From: Corynebacterium sp.
GTDB taxonomy: Bacteria; Actinomycetota; Actinomycetes; Mycobacteriales; Mycobacteriaceae
Reading direction: 5' to 3'
Assembly (NCBI GenBank): GCA_030530875.1
Contig: JAUMUD010000007.1
Span: 1-48,909 of the forward strand
DNA: 48,909 nucleotides
Every line of letters begins with the position of its first letter. Within the stretch, counting starts at the first letter, position 1. Below the pieces are notes generated by a model. That model was not told where the DNA came from, did no database searches, and was given only the letters and a program-made list of their open reading frames with translations. Shown here piece after piece: positions 26,070 through 38,000 of the stretch. The translations under genes and the position numbers were made by a program.

Positions 26070-26981
26070 ATGAGGATCCCTAAAGTAGCACGTGCGATTA
26101 CTGCCAGTTTGCTGGTAATTGCCACAGCCGTGGGCCTGAGCGCTTGTGTGACCAATGAAGAGGGCGGTCACCCGACAGCATGGCATGAGGTTGATATTCA
26201 GGCAGTTCCAGAATTGGCGGCGCTTGTACCAGCGAATATTCGTTCCGAGGGCAGCATTACTGTCGGTTCCAATCCGCCTTTTGCCCCAGCGGAATTCAAG
26301 GATTCCCATGGCAATATTATTGGTTTTGAAATTGACCTAATTAATGCAGTGGGCAAGGTTCTTGGATTGAATGTGAATGTCCAGCAACAGGACTTTACTT
26401 TGATTCTTCCTGCGGTATCTGCAGGCACCGTGGATGCGGGTGTTTCCGGTTTTAGTGATACCGAGGAACGTCGCGCGAACTATGACTTTGTCGATATTTT
26501 ATCGGCCGGCATTCAGTGGGCCCAGCGTCCTGGTGAGAATATTGACCCATCCAATCCTTGCGGCATTAAGCTTGCTGTGCAGCGTGGCACGGTCTCCGAT
26601 GATGATGCAGCAGCGCTTAATGATAAGTGCATCCAGGAGGGTAAGCCAGAGATTGATATTTTGCGCTATGACACCTCCGATACGGCCGCGACTGCACTGG
26701 TTTTGGGCCGCGCACAGGCCTTTTCCGCGGACTCCCCGGTCTCAGCCTGGGCAGTGAACCGTTCGGAGGGCAAGATTGAGCTTGTTGGCGATATCTATGA
26801 GGCCGCCGATTATGGTTGGCCAGTAATTAAGGGCTCTCCTCTTGGCCCAGCCCTTGCGCAGGCCTTGCAGTATCTTGTCAACAATGGCCAGTACCAAGAA
26901 ATCCTCGATATGTGGGGCATCCATGATGGCCTGCTCCCCGCAGTCACCTTTAATGGCGAACCCCTTCCTAACAACGAGTAA
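26070..26981 (+). CDS. Substrate-binding lipoprotein of a polar amino acid ABC transporter
   Basis: 303 residues from ATG 26070. A longer TTG frame from 26031 is rejected because it would put 13 residues before an ordinary lipoprotein signal and overlap the promoter. The signal ends in the lipobox LSAC (Cys26), the residue lipidated on the outer face. The mature part is a family 3 solute-binding protein (SBP_bac_3): VGSNPPFAPAEFKD, IGFEIDLINAVGKVL, TVDAGVSGFSDTEERR and the C-terminal WGIHDGLL. Two cysteines (in DPSNPCG and NDKCIQEG) may form a disulfide. The family binds polar, acidic or basic amino acids or cystine; I cannot tell which here. Confidence 0.92.
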   Translation: MRIPKVARAITASLLVIATAVGLSACVTNEEGGHPTAWHEVDIQAVPELAALVPANIRSEGSITVGSNPPFAPAEFKDSHGNIIGFEIDLINAVGKVLGLNVNVQQQDFTLILPAVSAGTVDAGVSGFSDTEERRANYDFVDILSAGIQWAQRPGENIDPSNPCGIKLAVQRGTVSDDDAAALNDKCIQEGKPEIDILRYDTSDTAATALVLGRAQAFSADSPVSAWAVNRSEGKIELVGDIYEAADYGWPVIKGSPLGPALAQALQYLVNNGQYQEILDMWGIHDGLLPAVTFNGEPLPNNE

Positions 26982-26990
26982 AGGATAATA

Positions 26991-27911
26991 ATGAGTACTC
27001 CTCCACGTATTGAAGCTAAACAACTTCACCACCCTGGCCGATGGATTGCCGCTATTATCCTTGGCCTTCTGACCCTGTGGTTCATTATCTCGGCTCTTCG
27101 TAATGAGGCCTACCACTGGGATACTTACCGCCAGTATCTTTTTGATACCCGCATTGCGGCGGCTGCCATCCACACGGTGGAAATCACCATTCTGGCCATG
27201 ATTATTGGTGTGGTTCTGGGCGCCATTATGGCCGTGCTGCGCATGAGCCCGAACCCAGTCCTTCGCGGGGTCTCCTGGCTCTTCCTCTGGATTTTCCGTG
27301 GTACCCCGGTCTACGTCCAGTTGGTCTTCTGGGGTCTGCTTGGCTCTATTTACCAGGGCATTAATGTGGGCTTCACCGAAATCAGCTTCGGTGATGTGCT
27401 GAATAATACCTTTATTCTTTCCTTCGTCGGCCTTGGTCTTAATGAGGCCGCCTATATGGCTGAAATTGTCCGTGCTGGTATTCAGGCTGTTCCTGAGGGC
27501 CAGACTGAGGCCTCCAAGGCCCTGGGTATGAGCTGGTGGCAGACGATGCGTCGCACGATTATGCCACAGGCCATGCGCATCATCATCCCACCAACCGGCA
27601 ATGAGTTCATCTCGATGCTCAAGACCACCTCCCTGGTCACCGCCATTCCTTATACCAAGGAACTCTATGGCCGCAGCATCGACATTGCCAATAACCTCTT
27701 CCTTCCAGTACCAATGCTGCTCGTGGCCGCCACCTGGTACCTGGTTGTGACCTCCATCCTCATGATTGGCCAGCACTACCTTGAGGCGTATTTCGCCCGT
27801 GGCGCTAGCCGCCAGCTGACCTCCCGCCAGCTCGCTGCTCTTGCCGATGCTGAGGCCAAGCCACCAGCCAATGTGACCGTCAATGACTTTGCCACCGGAA
27901 AGGAAGACTAA
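26991..27911 (+). CDS. Permease of the polar amino acid ABC transporter
   Basis: 306 residues of the HisM/GlnP type (His/Glu/Gln/Arg/opine family). There are about five hydrophobic segments: one near 18-40, then [20 protein letters not shown]-like segments in the typical core. The loop that couples to the ATPase is seen in [20 protein letters not shown] (about 179-198). A polar C-terminal tail of about 40 residues follows the last helix. It starts 9 bases after the lipoprotein stop and overlaps the ATPase gene by one base (TAATG), so the three are one operon. Two copies of the single permease probably form the channel. Confidence 0.94.
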   Translation: MSTPPRIEAKQLHHPGRWIAAIILGLLTLWFIISALRNEAYHWDTYRQYLFDTRIAAAAIHTVEITILAMIIGVVLGAIMAVLRMSPNPVLRGVSWLFLWIFRGTPVYVQLVFWGLLGSIYQGINVGFTEISFGDVLNNTFILSFVGLGLNEAAYMAEIVRAGIQAVPEGQTEASKALGMSWWQTMRRTIMPQAMRIIIPPTGNEFISMLKTTSLVTAIPYTKELYGRSIDIANNLFLPVPMLLVAATWYLVVTSILMIGQHYLEAYFARGASRQLTSRQLAALADAEAKPPANVTVNDFATGKED

Positions 27912-28678
27912 TGACCAACCTCATGGTAGATGCCCAGCAGGTGCACAAGAGCTTCGGCCAACTCGAAGTCCTCAAGGGCGTGGATATTCAGGTCCCTCGG
28001 GGCACCGTGACTGTGCTCCTCGGCCCTTCCGGTTCCGGTAAGTCCACCTTCCTGCGCTGCATTAATCACCTGGAAAAGATCACCGCCGGCCGCCTCTATG
28101 TGGATGGCGACCTCATCGGCTACCACGAAAAGAACGGCACCCTCTACGAAATCTCGGAACGCGATGCCGCCAAGCAGCGTGCCGATATCGGCATGGTCTT
28201 TCAGAACTTCAACCTCTTCCCCCACCGCACGGTGCTCGACAATATCATTGAGGCTCCTATCCATGTGAAGAAGGTCCCCGCCGCTGAGGCTAAGAAGCGC
28301 GCCATGGAACTGCTCGATCAGGTGGGTCTCGCGCATAAGGCCGATGCCTACCCTGTTCAACTCTCCGGCGGTCAGCAGCAGCGCGTCGCTATTGCCCGCG
28401 CGGTTGCTATGGACCCAAAGCTCATGCTTTTTGATGAGCCTACCTCCGCCCTTGACCCTGAACTGGTCGGCGAAGTCCTCAATGTGATGAAGGGCCTTGC
28501 CGAACAGGGCATGACCATGGTCGTGGTCACCCACGAAATTGGCTTCGCCCGTGAAGTCGCTGACCACGTGGTCTTCATGGATGGCGGTGTGGTTGTTGAG
28601 GAAGGCACCCCGCAGCAGGTCATTGACAATCCTCAGGAGGAGCGCACCAAAGCCTTCCTCTCCAATGTGATGAAATAA
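27911..28678 (+). CDS. ATP-binding protein of the polar amino acid ABC transporter (GlnQ type)
   Basis: 255 residues, normal. Walker [10 protein letters not shown] (near residue 38), Q-loop [13 protein letters not shown] signature [14 protein letters not shown], Walker [14 protein letters not shown] and the switch histidine in [12 protein letters not shown] are all present. It hydrolyses ATP to drive uptake through the adjacent permease. Between the Walker A and Q-loop is an insertion (about 60-87, [18 protein letters not shown]) also found in other corynebacterial members. It ends the operon, followed by a terminator. Confidence 0.96.
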   Translation: MTNLMVDAQQVHKSFGQLEVLKGVDIQVPRGTVTVLLGPSGSGKSTFLRCINHLEKITAGRLYVDGDLIGYHEKNGTLYEISERDAAKQRADIGMVFQNFNLFPHRTVLDNIIEAPIHVKKVPAAEAKKRAMELLDQVGLAHKADAYPVQLSGGQQQRVAIARAVAMDPKLMLFDEPTSALDPELVGEVLNVMKGLAEQGMTMVVVTHEIGFAREVADHVVFMDGGVVVEEGTPQQVIDNPQEERTKAFLSNVMK

Positions 28679-28695
28679 CTCAGCCCCTCTTCTCC

Positions 28696-28763
28696 CCGCA
28701 GGTTCTCACAGCGGTAACTATTCTCCCCCGGGAATAGCCCCAGTGATGGCCTGCGGTTTTTTT
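28696..28763 (+). terminator. Terminator of the ABC operon, with nested hairpins
   Basis: CCGCAGG (28696-28702) pairs with CCTGCGG (28750-28756), followed by seven T's (28757-28763). The interior holds a second stem, CTATTC (28718-28723) with GAATAG (28732-28737). The outer arms and T-run closely resemble the element at 25854-25920 upstream of the operon. Confidence 0.75.
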
Positions 28764-29012
28764 CTATCTTCTACCGCCACAAAGCTTATGTTCAGCCCAC
28801 AATCACCTTAGCCCAACCTGAAAACTTTCTAAGAAAACCTGAGAGCATACATTGTTCAACAATCTATAATGTACACCCATAGGTTCCCGACAAAAGCCCT
28901 ACATATGAATATTTTCACTCCATTTTGCAGTTGCTGACTTTTCATCTAAAATATAAGAAACTACTAAGAAGTAGCCACTTTATTCATCTAGAACATATAA
29001 GAACAGGTAAGT
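28764..29012 (+). promoter_or_regulatory. Promoter and 5' leader of the giant surface protein
   Basis: A/T-rich region with a consensus -10 box TATAAT at 28865-28870; I see no good -35 at the usual distance. Just before it lies a perfect 11-base palindrome TTGTTCAACAA (28852-28862), placed as an operator would be, and further up TTTCTAAGAAA (28826-28836). The leader would be about 135 nt and contains a small hairpin CTACT/AGTAG (28961-28974). The ribosome binding site is weak (ACAGG about 8 bases before the ATG). Confidence 0.45.
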
Positions 29013-32000
29013 ATGTCACACGGCAAGCAGTCCATCGCAACCTTGATGGCCCGCATGATGGTCTCTTCTACCCTGGCGGTCAGCACAGCCACAGGACTAG
29101 TCGCTGTTACTGGAATTACTGCTATCCAAGCCGCTGCGCTTACAGCAAATGACTATAATGCCGGCTGGCAATACCGTTACTATAACCCCAATGGTACTAC
29201 TACCGATAATGGCAGCGCCTCAGCTGCCAATGTCACGTCCTCCGCTCCTGCGATCACTGGTGACAGCTCGACCAACTTTAGCCGTACGACAAACTTCCAG
29301 ATTCAGAGTTCTACAGGCGAATACAAGAAATATGTTTCTCCCGGCGATAGCATCCTCTATGATGTGACCTTTACCAATACTGGCTCCGTAACATGGGCTG
29401 GCTTCTCTTTGCCATCGACAATTCGCCCTGGTATTCAAACCGCCGAGGTCATCCTCAACGTTCCAGGCCAAAGTCCTAGAAGAATTAATAGTGCTGTTCT
29501 TACTGCTAACGAAATGACCCGTTACGTGCGCGGTGGAGCCACCTACTATATTGGCTCCATCCCGCCTGGCGCGAGTATCCAACTTAAGGCCAAGGGTACA
29601 GCAGGCAATCTTGATCTTGATAAAAGCTGGTACGCTGAAGAATCCGAAACTACCACGTGGTATACCTACCAGATGATGCCAGAACTCGTATTGGCACGAA
29701 ATAACTCTATCTGTGTTGCATCCCCTGATGCCCGTGGTCTATGCCAAACGACCGAATCTTCAGAGACTCGAACCTTTTGGAACAATAACCTCAAGACCAA
29801 CTCTTACGTAAGCTCTATCCCGCAATTCAGCTCCAACCTATTCCTTCCGAGTATTGCCACCCTTTCTTCCCGGAATACTCTGCCAAGCAATTCGACGGAG
29901 ATTGTCTTCAGAGTTACAAATTCTGCCGGTAAGGTCTTTATCGACACACATAACTACATCTACGATTCGAAAACTCAGACCAGCAAGGCCACACAGGCTC
30001 TGGTTCCTTATGACACCTATACTGCGGACGGACGTTATCGCGATATCCCAATTTACCGTGAGGTAAAGACCCTGAGTGACGCCACTGCTAAGGGTGTTTT
30101 GTCTTTCGAGTACACTCCTGCAAAGAATAGCGATCCTGTCGTTGTTGCTCGTAAAAATGCGGTGGATACTATCTATAACATCCAGCTTGGCGATGGCGCG
30201 ACGGGTATTACCACCGAGCAGCGTGATACAGCACTTGCTTCCCTGATTAACGCTACAACCGTTGAAGACGTTCAGAAAATCGTCAATGATCTGCGCAATT
30301 CTCCAGCACTGACCACTGCCAAGAACGCTGCCATTGCTGAGATTGACAAGATGACCTATTTGGACACAACGCAGAAGGCAAAGGCCAAGCAAGAGATTGC
30401 GGCACAAACTACCGTCGATAATGTCATTGCAACTGCCAAGCGTTGGGCTGTTACGGATGCGAACCAAAACACCACCTTCACCACTGGTACCCGCAAGACT
30501 GCTATCGATCTGATCAATCAATCGTCCACTGCTATCAATAATCTTCAAAAGACAGCGGAACCTGATAAGTCCCAGAACCTTAATCATGCCAGTCGCGTCC
30601 AGGCATTGACGAAACTGATTAATGGCATGACCTACCTGACTAACGATCAGAAAGTGCAGGCAGCCAAGGAACTTGACGCAGCACCAAATAGCAGTAACAC
30701 TGTTGGATATTACGGTGTATTCAAAAAGTGGGCACTGACTAATAACAGCCAGAACACCACAAAGGTCACCTCAGAGAAAAATGACGACGCTGCCAAAATC
30801 AACAGCCCGGGCACAGTCACGAATGACCAAGCCAGCACAAGTAATAGCACTGGCTCTATTCCTGATGCTTTGACTGTCCTTGGCAGCATGAGTTATCTGA
30901 CCCCAAAGCAGAAGGAAGATTATTCCAATGCGATTAAGGCTGCTAATTCACCTTCAGATATTGCAACAATTATCAAGAATGCTGCACTGGACAATACCAA
31001 CCAGAATCCCACGATGACGGATGGTGATAAGGACGTTGCACGCGGCAAGATTAATGCTTCCGATGCCACGAATCAGCAGCGCGCTGATTATTCCAATGCG
31101 CAAGGTAATGCTGCTGCAGCTACTGCTGCCCTGAATTCGATCAAGGGCCTGAAGTATCTCACCACTGATGCCACTGCGCCTACAGGCACCACCAGTGATA
31201 TCGCTGCTGCCCAGGCCGAATTGAACAAGGCCAATAGTGCGGCAGCAATTGACGCAGTATTCCAAAAGTATGCGCAGCGCAATGCTGATCAAAACACCAC
31301 CATGTCCACGGAGGACAAGACTGCCGCTAAGGCCACTGCCACCAAGGCCACCTTCAGCGATAATAATTCGATTAATGCTGCTGTCACTCAGACCAATGCT
31401 GATGGCTATAAGAAGACCGCCAAGGACTACTTCTCCAAGTTCAATTACATTGACTCGGGCCAGAAGTCTGCCTACGAGGCTGCCATTGATGCAAGCACCG
31501 TAGTATCAAATTCTGATATCGACAATGTCATCAAGACCTGGGCAAAGACCAACCTGGCCAATAACACCACCCAGACTGATGGTGAGAAGACAGCCTCCAC
31601 CAATAGGATCAATGACACCACCACATCGGCCCTCAGCGCCATTGACGCTTCCAACCGTCAGGGCTTGAGCAGCGCTGTTCAGGCAGCCATCACTGCCCTG
31701 AATAACCTCAACTATATTTCCAAGTCCGGCGATAATAATGACCTGGATGCCGCTAAGGCACGCTTAGCTCAGGCCACCACCCAGGAGCAGATCAACCAGG
31801 TCTTCCGTGATTACGCGACCATCAACGCGAATAAGAACACCACGATGACCACCGATGATCGCAGGGCCACAGTGGCTACTGTGGCCGCTGCTGATTTCAC
31901 CCAGTCCGGCACCGTTGATGCCGCTACCAGCGCAACCAATGCGGATGGCTACCGCAAGACCGGTGGCGAGAATATTCTCAAAAACCTTCACTACCTGACT

Positions 32001-35000
32001 GGTACTCAGCCAGAGGATGCGAAGAATGCCCTTTATGTTGCCACAGTTCAAAGCAATGATGATGTGGACAAGGTTGTTAAGACCTGGGCAACCACGAATA
32101 ATAGTCAGAACAACACCAAAACCACTGGTCAGAAGACTGCTGATGCCGCAACCATCAATGATGAGAAGACTTCAATAACTAATGCTGTTCAGCTTTCAAA
32201 TCAGCAAGGTATTGCCGAATACGCAACGACCAGCCAGGCTCTTATCGATAAGCTCGGCTATCTGAAGACCTCTGATCAGACTGCTTTTGATAAGGCCAAG
32301 TCTGATATTGATCTGCAGACCACCAAGGATGCCATTGACAATCTGGTAAAGGCTGCTGCAAAGCAGAACGCGGGCTATAACACCACCATGACCGATGGTG
32401 AAAAGAGCGCTGCCCAGACCGCCATTGATGGCCAGACCCCATCTGTGGGCGTGGTTACCTCCAATAACAATGGTATTAAGGCCAAGGCTGATGCCGCCTA
32501 CCAGGCAATTAAGGGCCTGGCGTACCTCAATGATGGTCAGCGTTCTGCTGCTGAAACCGCTCTGAAGCAGGTGACCTCTGAGGCACAGATTGACGCTATT
32601 AAGCGTCAGTATGCCCAGCTCAACTCTGATCAGAACACCACCCTGTCCACTGAGGACAAGGCCGATAACAAGACTTATATCAGTGACACTACTCATTCCG
32701 CTGATGACGCAATGACCCGTTCTGGTCAGGATGGCTTCAAGACCACCGCCATCAAGCTCATTGGCGAGCTCACCTATCTCACTGAACCTGAGCGCAGTGC
32801 TGCTGTCACCCTCATCAACAAGACTGAGACCGCTTCTAATTCGGAGATCACTCAGGTGGTGCGTGATTATGCGGGAAAGAATGCCGATAAGAACACCACC
32901 ATGACCACCGGTGATAAGACCACCGCCAAGAAGACCTTGGCAACTCAGGAGGCCAAGGACGCGGTAAATACTTCCAATGGCACTGGTCACTTGGCATACG
33001 CACAGACTTCCGATTCCCTCATTGAGAAGCTTAAGTATCTTGACGATACGACTAAGGCTGCCTATAAGACTCAGATCGACAGCAAGGACAATACTACAGA
33101 CATGGATGCTGTAGTTATTGCCGCTGCCGCTGAGAATGCTGGCAAGAACAGCACCATGACTGCCGGTCAGCAGACTGAGGCGCAGAATAAGCTGAAGGGT
33201 CAGCAGCCTTCTGATGCCGTAGATACTTCCAATGCCCAGGGTATTAAGGCCTATGCCGATAGCGCTGATGCCCTGATTGCTCAGCTGAAGTATATTCCTT
33301 CCGAGCAGCAGTCCTATATTGATCAGATTGCCAAGGCCACCACCAAGGAGCAGATCAACGCTATAGTCAAGACTGCTGCCAAGGCCAATACGGCGGCTAA
33401 TACCACCATGGTCACCGAGGATAAGACGGATGCCAATGGCAAGATTGACACCGCTATTCCTGAGAATAGCTCGGCGGATACTACCACCCTTGATAAGCTC
33501 AATACTGCGGTAAATGATTCCAATGCCGATGGCTATAAGATCACTGCCAAGGGCTATATTTCCCAGTTCCAGTACATCACCACTGATGCCGATAAGGCAC
33601 AGTACGCCAAGGACATTGATGATTCCGCCATTCAGTCCAAGTCCGATGTTGATGGTGTAATCAAGACCTGGGCCAAGACTAATCTGGCCAATAATAACAC
33701 CCAGACTACGGGTGAGAAGTCCGCTTCCACCACGAAGATCAATGACTCCGGTACCTCAGCTCTTGATGCTATTACCGCTTCCAACCGTCAGGGTCTGGTT
33801 ACCAAGGTCAATGCGGCTATTGCTAAGCTCGGTGAGCTCAATTACCTGACCACTAGCGGTGACGGCAATGATATGGATGCGGCCAAGGCTGAACTGGCCC
33901 AGGTGACCTCCGAATCGGCTATTGACACCATCTTCCAGAATTACGCCAAGAAGAATGCTGATCAGAACACCACCATGTCCACTGAGGACAAGGATGCTGC
34001 TAAGGCAACTGCCGGCGCAGCTACCTTCAGTGATGATTCCAGCATCACCAAGGCCATTAGCGAAACCAATGCCAATGGCTATAAGACCACGGCCATTGGT
34101 TATATCAATGACATGAACTACCTCGGTGATACAAAGACCGAGGCCACCAACAAGATCAATAAGGCGGGCACTGCATCCAAGGCGCAAATCGACGCCGTGG
34201 TAAAGAGCTACGCTAAGACCAATACTGAGCGCAATACCACTCAGACCCTGGGTGAGCAGACTGCTACCAAGACGCTCATTGATCAGGAGAGCACTACTGC
34301 CCAGGCAGCTGTTACTGCTTCGAACCGTCAGGGTATTGCCGACTACGCTACCACGTCCAAGGCCCTTATCGATAAGCTTGGCTATCTCAAGGCTTCCAAC
34401 CCAGAGGCCTTTAATAAGGCCAAGAGTGACATTGATAATGCCACCGATAAGACCGCAATGGACAGCATAGTCAAGCAGGCTGCCAAGGATAATGCGGGCT
34501 ATAACACCACCATGACCGGTGGTGAAAAGAGTGCTGCCAAGACGGCCATTGATGGCCAGGATCCTTCCACAGCAGTGGATACTTCCAATGCACCGGGTAT
34601 TAAGACTCAGGCGGATGCCGCTGATACCCTGATTGATGGGCTGAAGTACCTCAAGGGCGATCAGCCAACCACCGCAAAGTCGGAGATTGATTCACAGACC
34701 ACTGTTGAGGGCATCAATGCCGTGGTCAAGAAGTATGCGGATACCAATACCGACCAGAACCCTACCCTGTCCACGGAGGATAAGTCTGCCTATAAACAGT
34801 ATATTGACGCACTAGACACCACCCCTGCGCAGGCCGTGGAAAAGTCTAATAGCGATGGTTATAAGACCACTGCCAAGGGCTTGATTGGTCAGTTGAAGTA
34901 CCTCACCGGTGATCAGCCGAAGAATGCTACTGATGCTATTGATGATCCGGCAATCACCACTAACTCGCAGATCGACGCCCTCGTCAAGCAATATGCGCAG

Positions 35001-38000
35001 ACCAATGCTGCTCAGAACAGCACTATGACCCTGGGCCAGCAGAATAAGGCCAAGTCTGATATCACCACTCAGACTGCCGCACAGGCTGTGATTACTTCCA
35101 ATGCTGAGGGTATTAAGAGCTATGCAGAAAATGCCAAGAATAACCAGATTGGCAAACTTGAGTATTTGACCACCGAGAAGGATGGCTATAATACCGAGAT
35201 CGATAATGCCCTGACCAAGGAAGCTGTCGACGCCACTGTCAAGAAGGCTGCCCTGGATAACCTGGGCAAGAACAACTACCAGACCGATGGTGAGAAGGCA
35301 GTATCCACCACTGCCATCAATAATGGCACCGCAGCAGAATCGGTGGATACCTCCAACCGTAAGGGTCTGGCGGAGGATACTGCCAAGGCACTTACCGCAA
35401 TTCAGGGCCTGAAGTACCTCACCACCGATAAGACTGCTGCTGCCGGTACTCAGAGTGATATTGCCAAGGCCACTGCAGAATTAGCCAATGTCACCACCAA
35501 GGATCAGATTGATGAGATCTTCCGGAAGTATGCGGAGCTCAACGCTGATCAGAACACTACTATGTCCACTGAGGACAAGGATTCAGCCAAGAATTCTGCT
35601 GCCGCAGCTAAGTTCGCCGATGCAAATTCCATCACTGCCGCACAGAATGCTACTAATGCCAATGGCTTTAAGTACACGGCCAATAACCTCATTGATGACC
35701 TCAAGTACCTGGATAGCACGGCAAAGCAGGCTGCCCAGGCAGTAGTTAATGCTGCTGGCACTGCTACTAATGCCCAGATCACCCAGGCTGTTCGTGATGC
35801 CGCTAGTGCCAATGCGGATAAGAACAGCACCATGACTGATGGTGATAAGACCCTGGCTAAGAGCACCCTGGCCACCCAGGATGCCAAGACCGCAGTGGAT
35901 ACTTCCAATGCCACGGGTAATAAGGCTCATGCCGATGATGCTGATGTCCTTATTGATAAGCTTACCTACCTCAGCACCGATGAGAAGGCCGACTATAAGA
36001 AGCAGATTGCTCAGCAGAGCACCGTTTCTGGCATTGATGCGGTGGTCATTGCAGCAGCCAAGGATAATACCTCCAAGAACTACACCATGACGGATGGTCA
36101 GAAGGAGGAGGCTACCACCACTATTAGTACCCAGAGCCCATCGGAGGCTGTTGCTACCTCCAATGCTAAGGGTATTAGGGCTGATGCTAACCTCGCGCTG
36201 ATTGATATTCAGAAGCTGCACTATCTCACTGATCCACAGCTGGAGCAGGCTGAGGCTGAGCTCAATAAGGTCACTAGCCTCGACCAGATTGAGAAGATCA
36301 AGCGCACCTATGCCCTGCTCAACTCCAATCAGAACACTACTCTGTCCACTGAGGACAAGCAGGCCAATGAGGACTATATCAATAACACTGCGAATACCAG
36401 CAGTGCTGCCCTGACTAAGTCCGATGAAAACGGCTATAAGACCACGGCCATTGGCTATATCAATGCGCTGAATTACCTGGATACAACCACGGATAAGGCA
36501 ACGGCAATTGCCAAGATCAATGAATCCGGCACTGCATCCACAAGCGATATCGACGCAGTGGTTAGGCAGTGGGCAAAGACCAATGCCGAGAAGAACACCA
36601 CCATGACCAATGGTGAGAAGAATAAGGCTAAGAGCGATGTTGATGCCAGCGGTGTGGATCAGGCTGCATCCATCACCAACCGCACTGGTCTTATCAGTGA
36701 TGCCACTACTGCCAAGGGGCTTCTCGACGAGCTGAAGTACCTCACTGCTTCCACGAATGCTGATGATCAGAAGGTCCTGAGTGATGCCAAGGACGCTATT
36801 GATAATGCGACCGACACCGCAACCATGGATTCGGCTGTCCGCACCGCGGCTAAGCGCAATACGGAACTGAATCCAACCAAGACTGCTGGTCAGAAGACTG
36901 CCGATGAGAATACCATTACCACGGCTACGCCACGGGACGCAGTCGACCTTTCCAATAAGGATGGTATCCAGCCTTATGCCACCACGGCCGCTGGCCTGAT
37001 TGATAGTCTGACCTACCTGGGTGATACCGACAAGGGCACCTATAAGGCGCAGATCGCTCAGCAGACCACCACTGCTGGCATTGACGCTATTGTGAAGCAG
37101 GCTGCTCTTGCTAACACCACGGCCAATAAGACCATGTCCACTGAGGACAAGGCGGAGGCTACTAGCACCATCAATGCCTCCATTTCGGATGATGCATCCA
37201 CCACACCAAACCTTCAGGCAGCTGTCGATGCCTCTAATGCTGATGGTTATAAGGTCCAGGCCAAGAAGCTCATTCATGAGCTCAAGTACCTCAACACCGA
37301 TCAGTACAAGACCGCTGAGGCCAATATTGATGCGGGTTCCACGGCAACCAAGGCTGATATTGACAATGTGATTCTTGAGTGGGCTGCCGTTAATGCCGAT
37401 GCCAATACCACCATGACCAAGGGTGAAAAGGCACAGGCCAAGGCCACTCTTGCTAAGCAGAGCGCCCAGGAAGCTGTCAATACTTCCAATGCCCAGGGCC
37501 ACCTGGCAGAGGCCATTGCCGCCAAGGCACTGGTGGATCAGCTCACTTACCTAAACCTGAGCGATCCTTCTGCTGTTGCAGCAGCCAAGGACACCATTGA
37601 TAATGCCACCGACACCACCACCATGGATAATGCGGTGCGCGATGCGGCAAAGAAGAATGCCGATGCCAACACCACCATGACTGATGGTGAGAAGCAAAAG
37701 GCCAAGGATGAGATTGATGGGGCTACCCCTACAAACTCTGTCACTATCTCCAATGCATCGGGCCTGAAGGAAAAGGCCGATGCGGCCTATACCGCTATTA
37801 CTGGTCTAAATTACCTGGATAGTGCTGATCTTGACGCGGCTTCTACTGCCCTGAAGAATGTGACCTCTGAGGATCAGATCGAGCAGATCAAGCGTAACTA
37901 TGCGCAGATTAATGCGAATAAGAATAATACGCTGTCCACTGAGGATCACACGGCCTATAACTCCTATATTCAGGACACTGCCAATTCCGCTGATTCGGCA

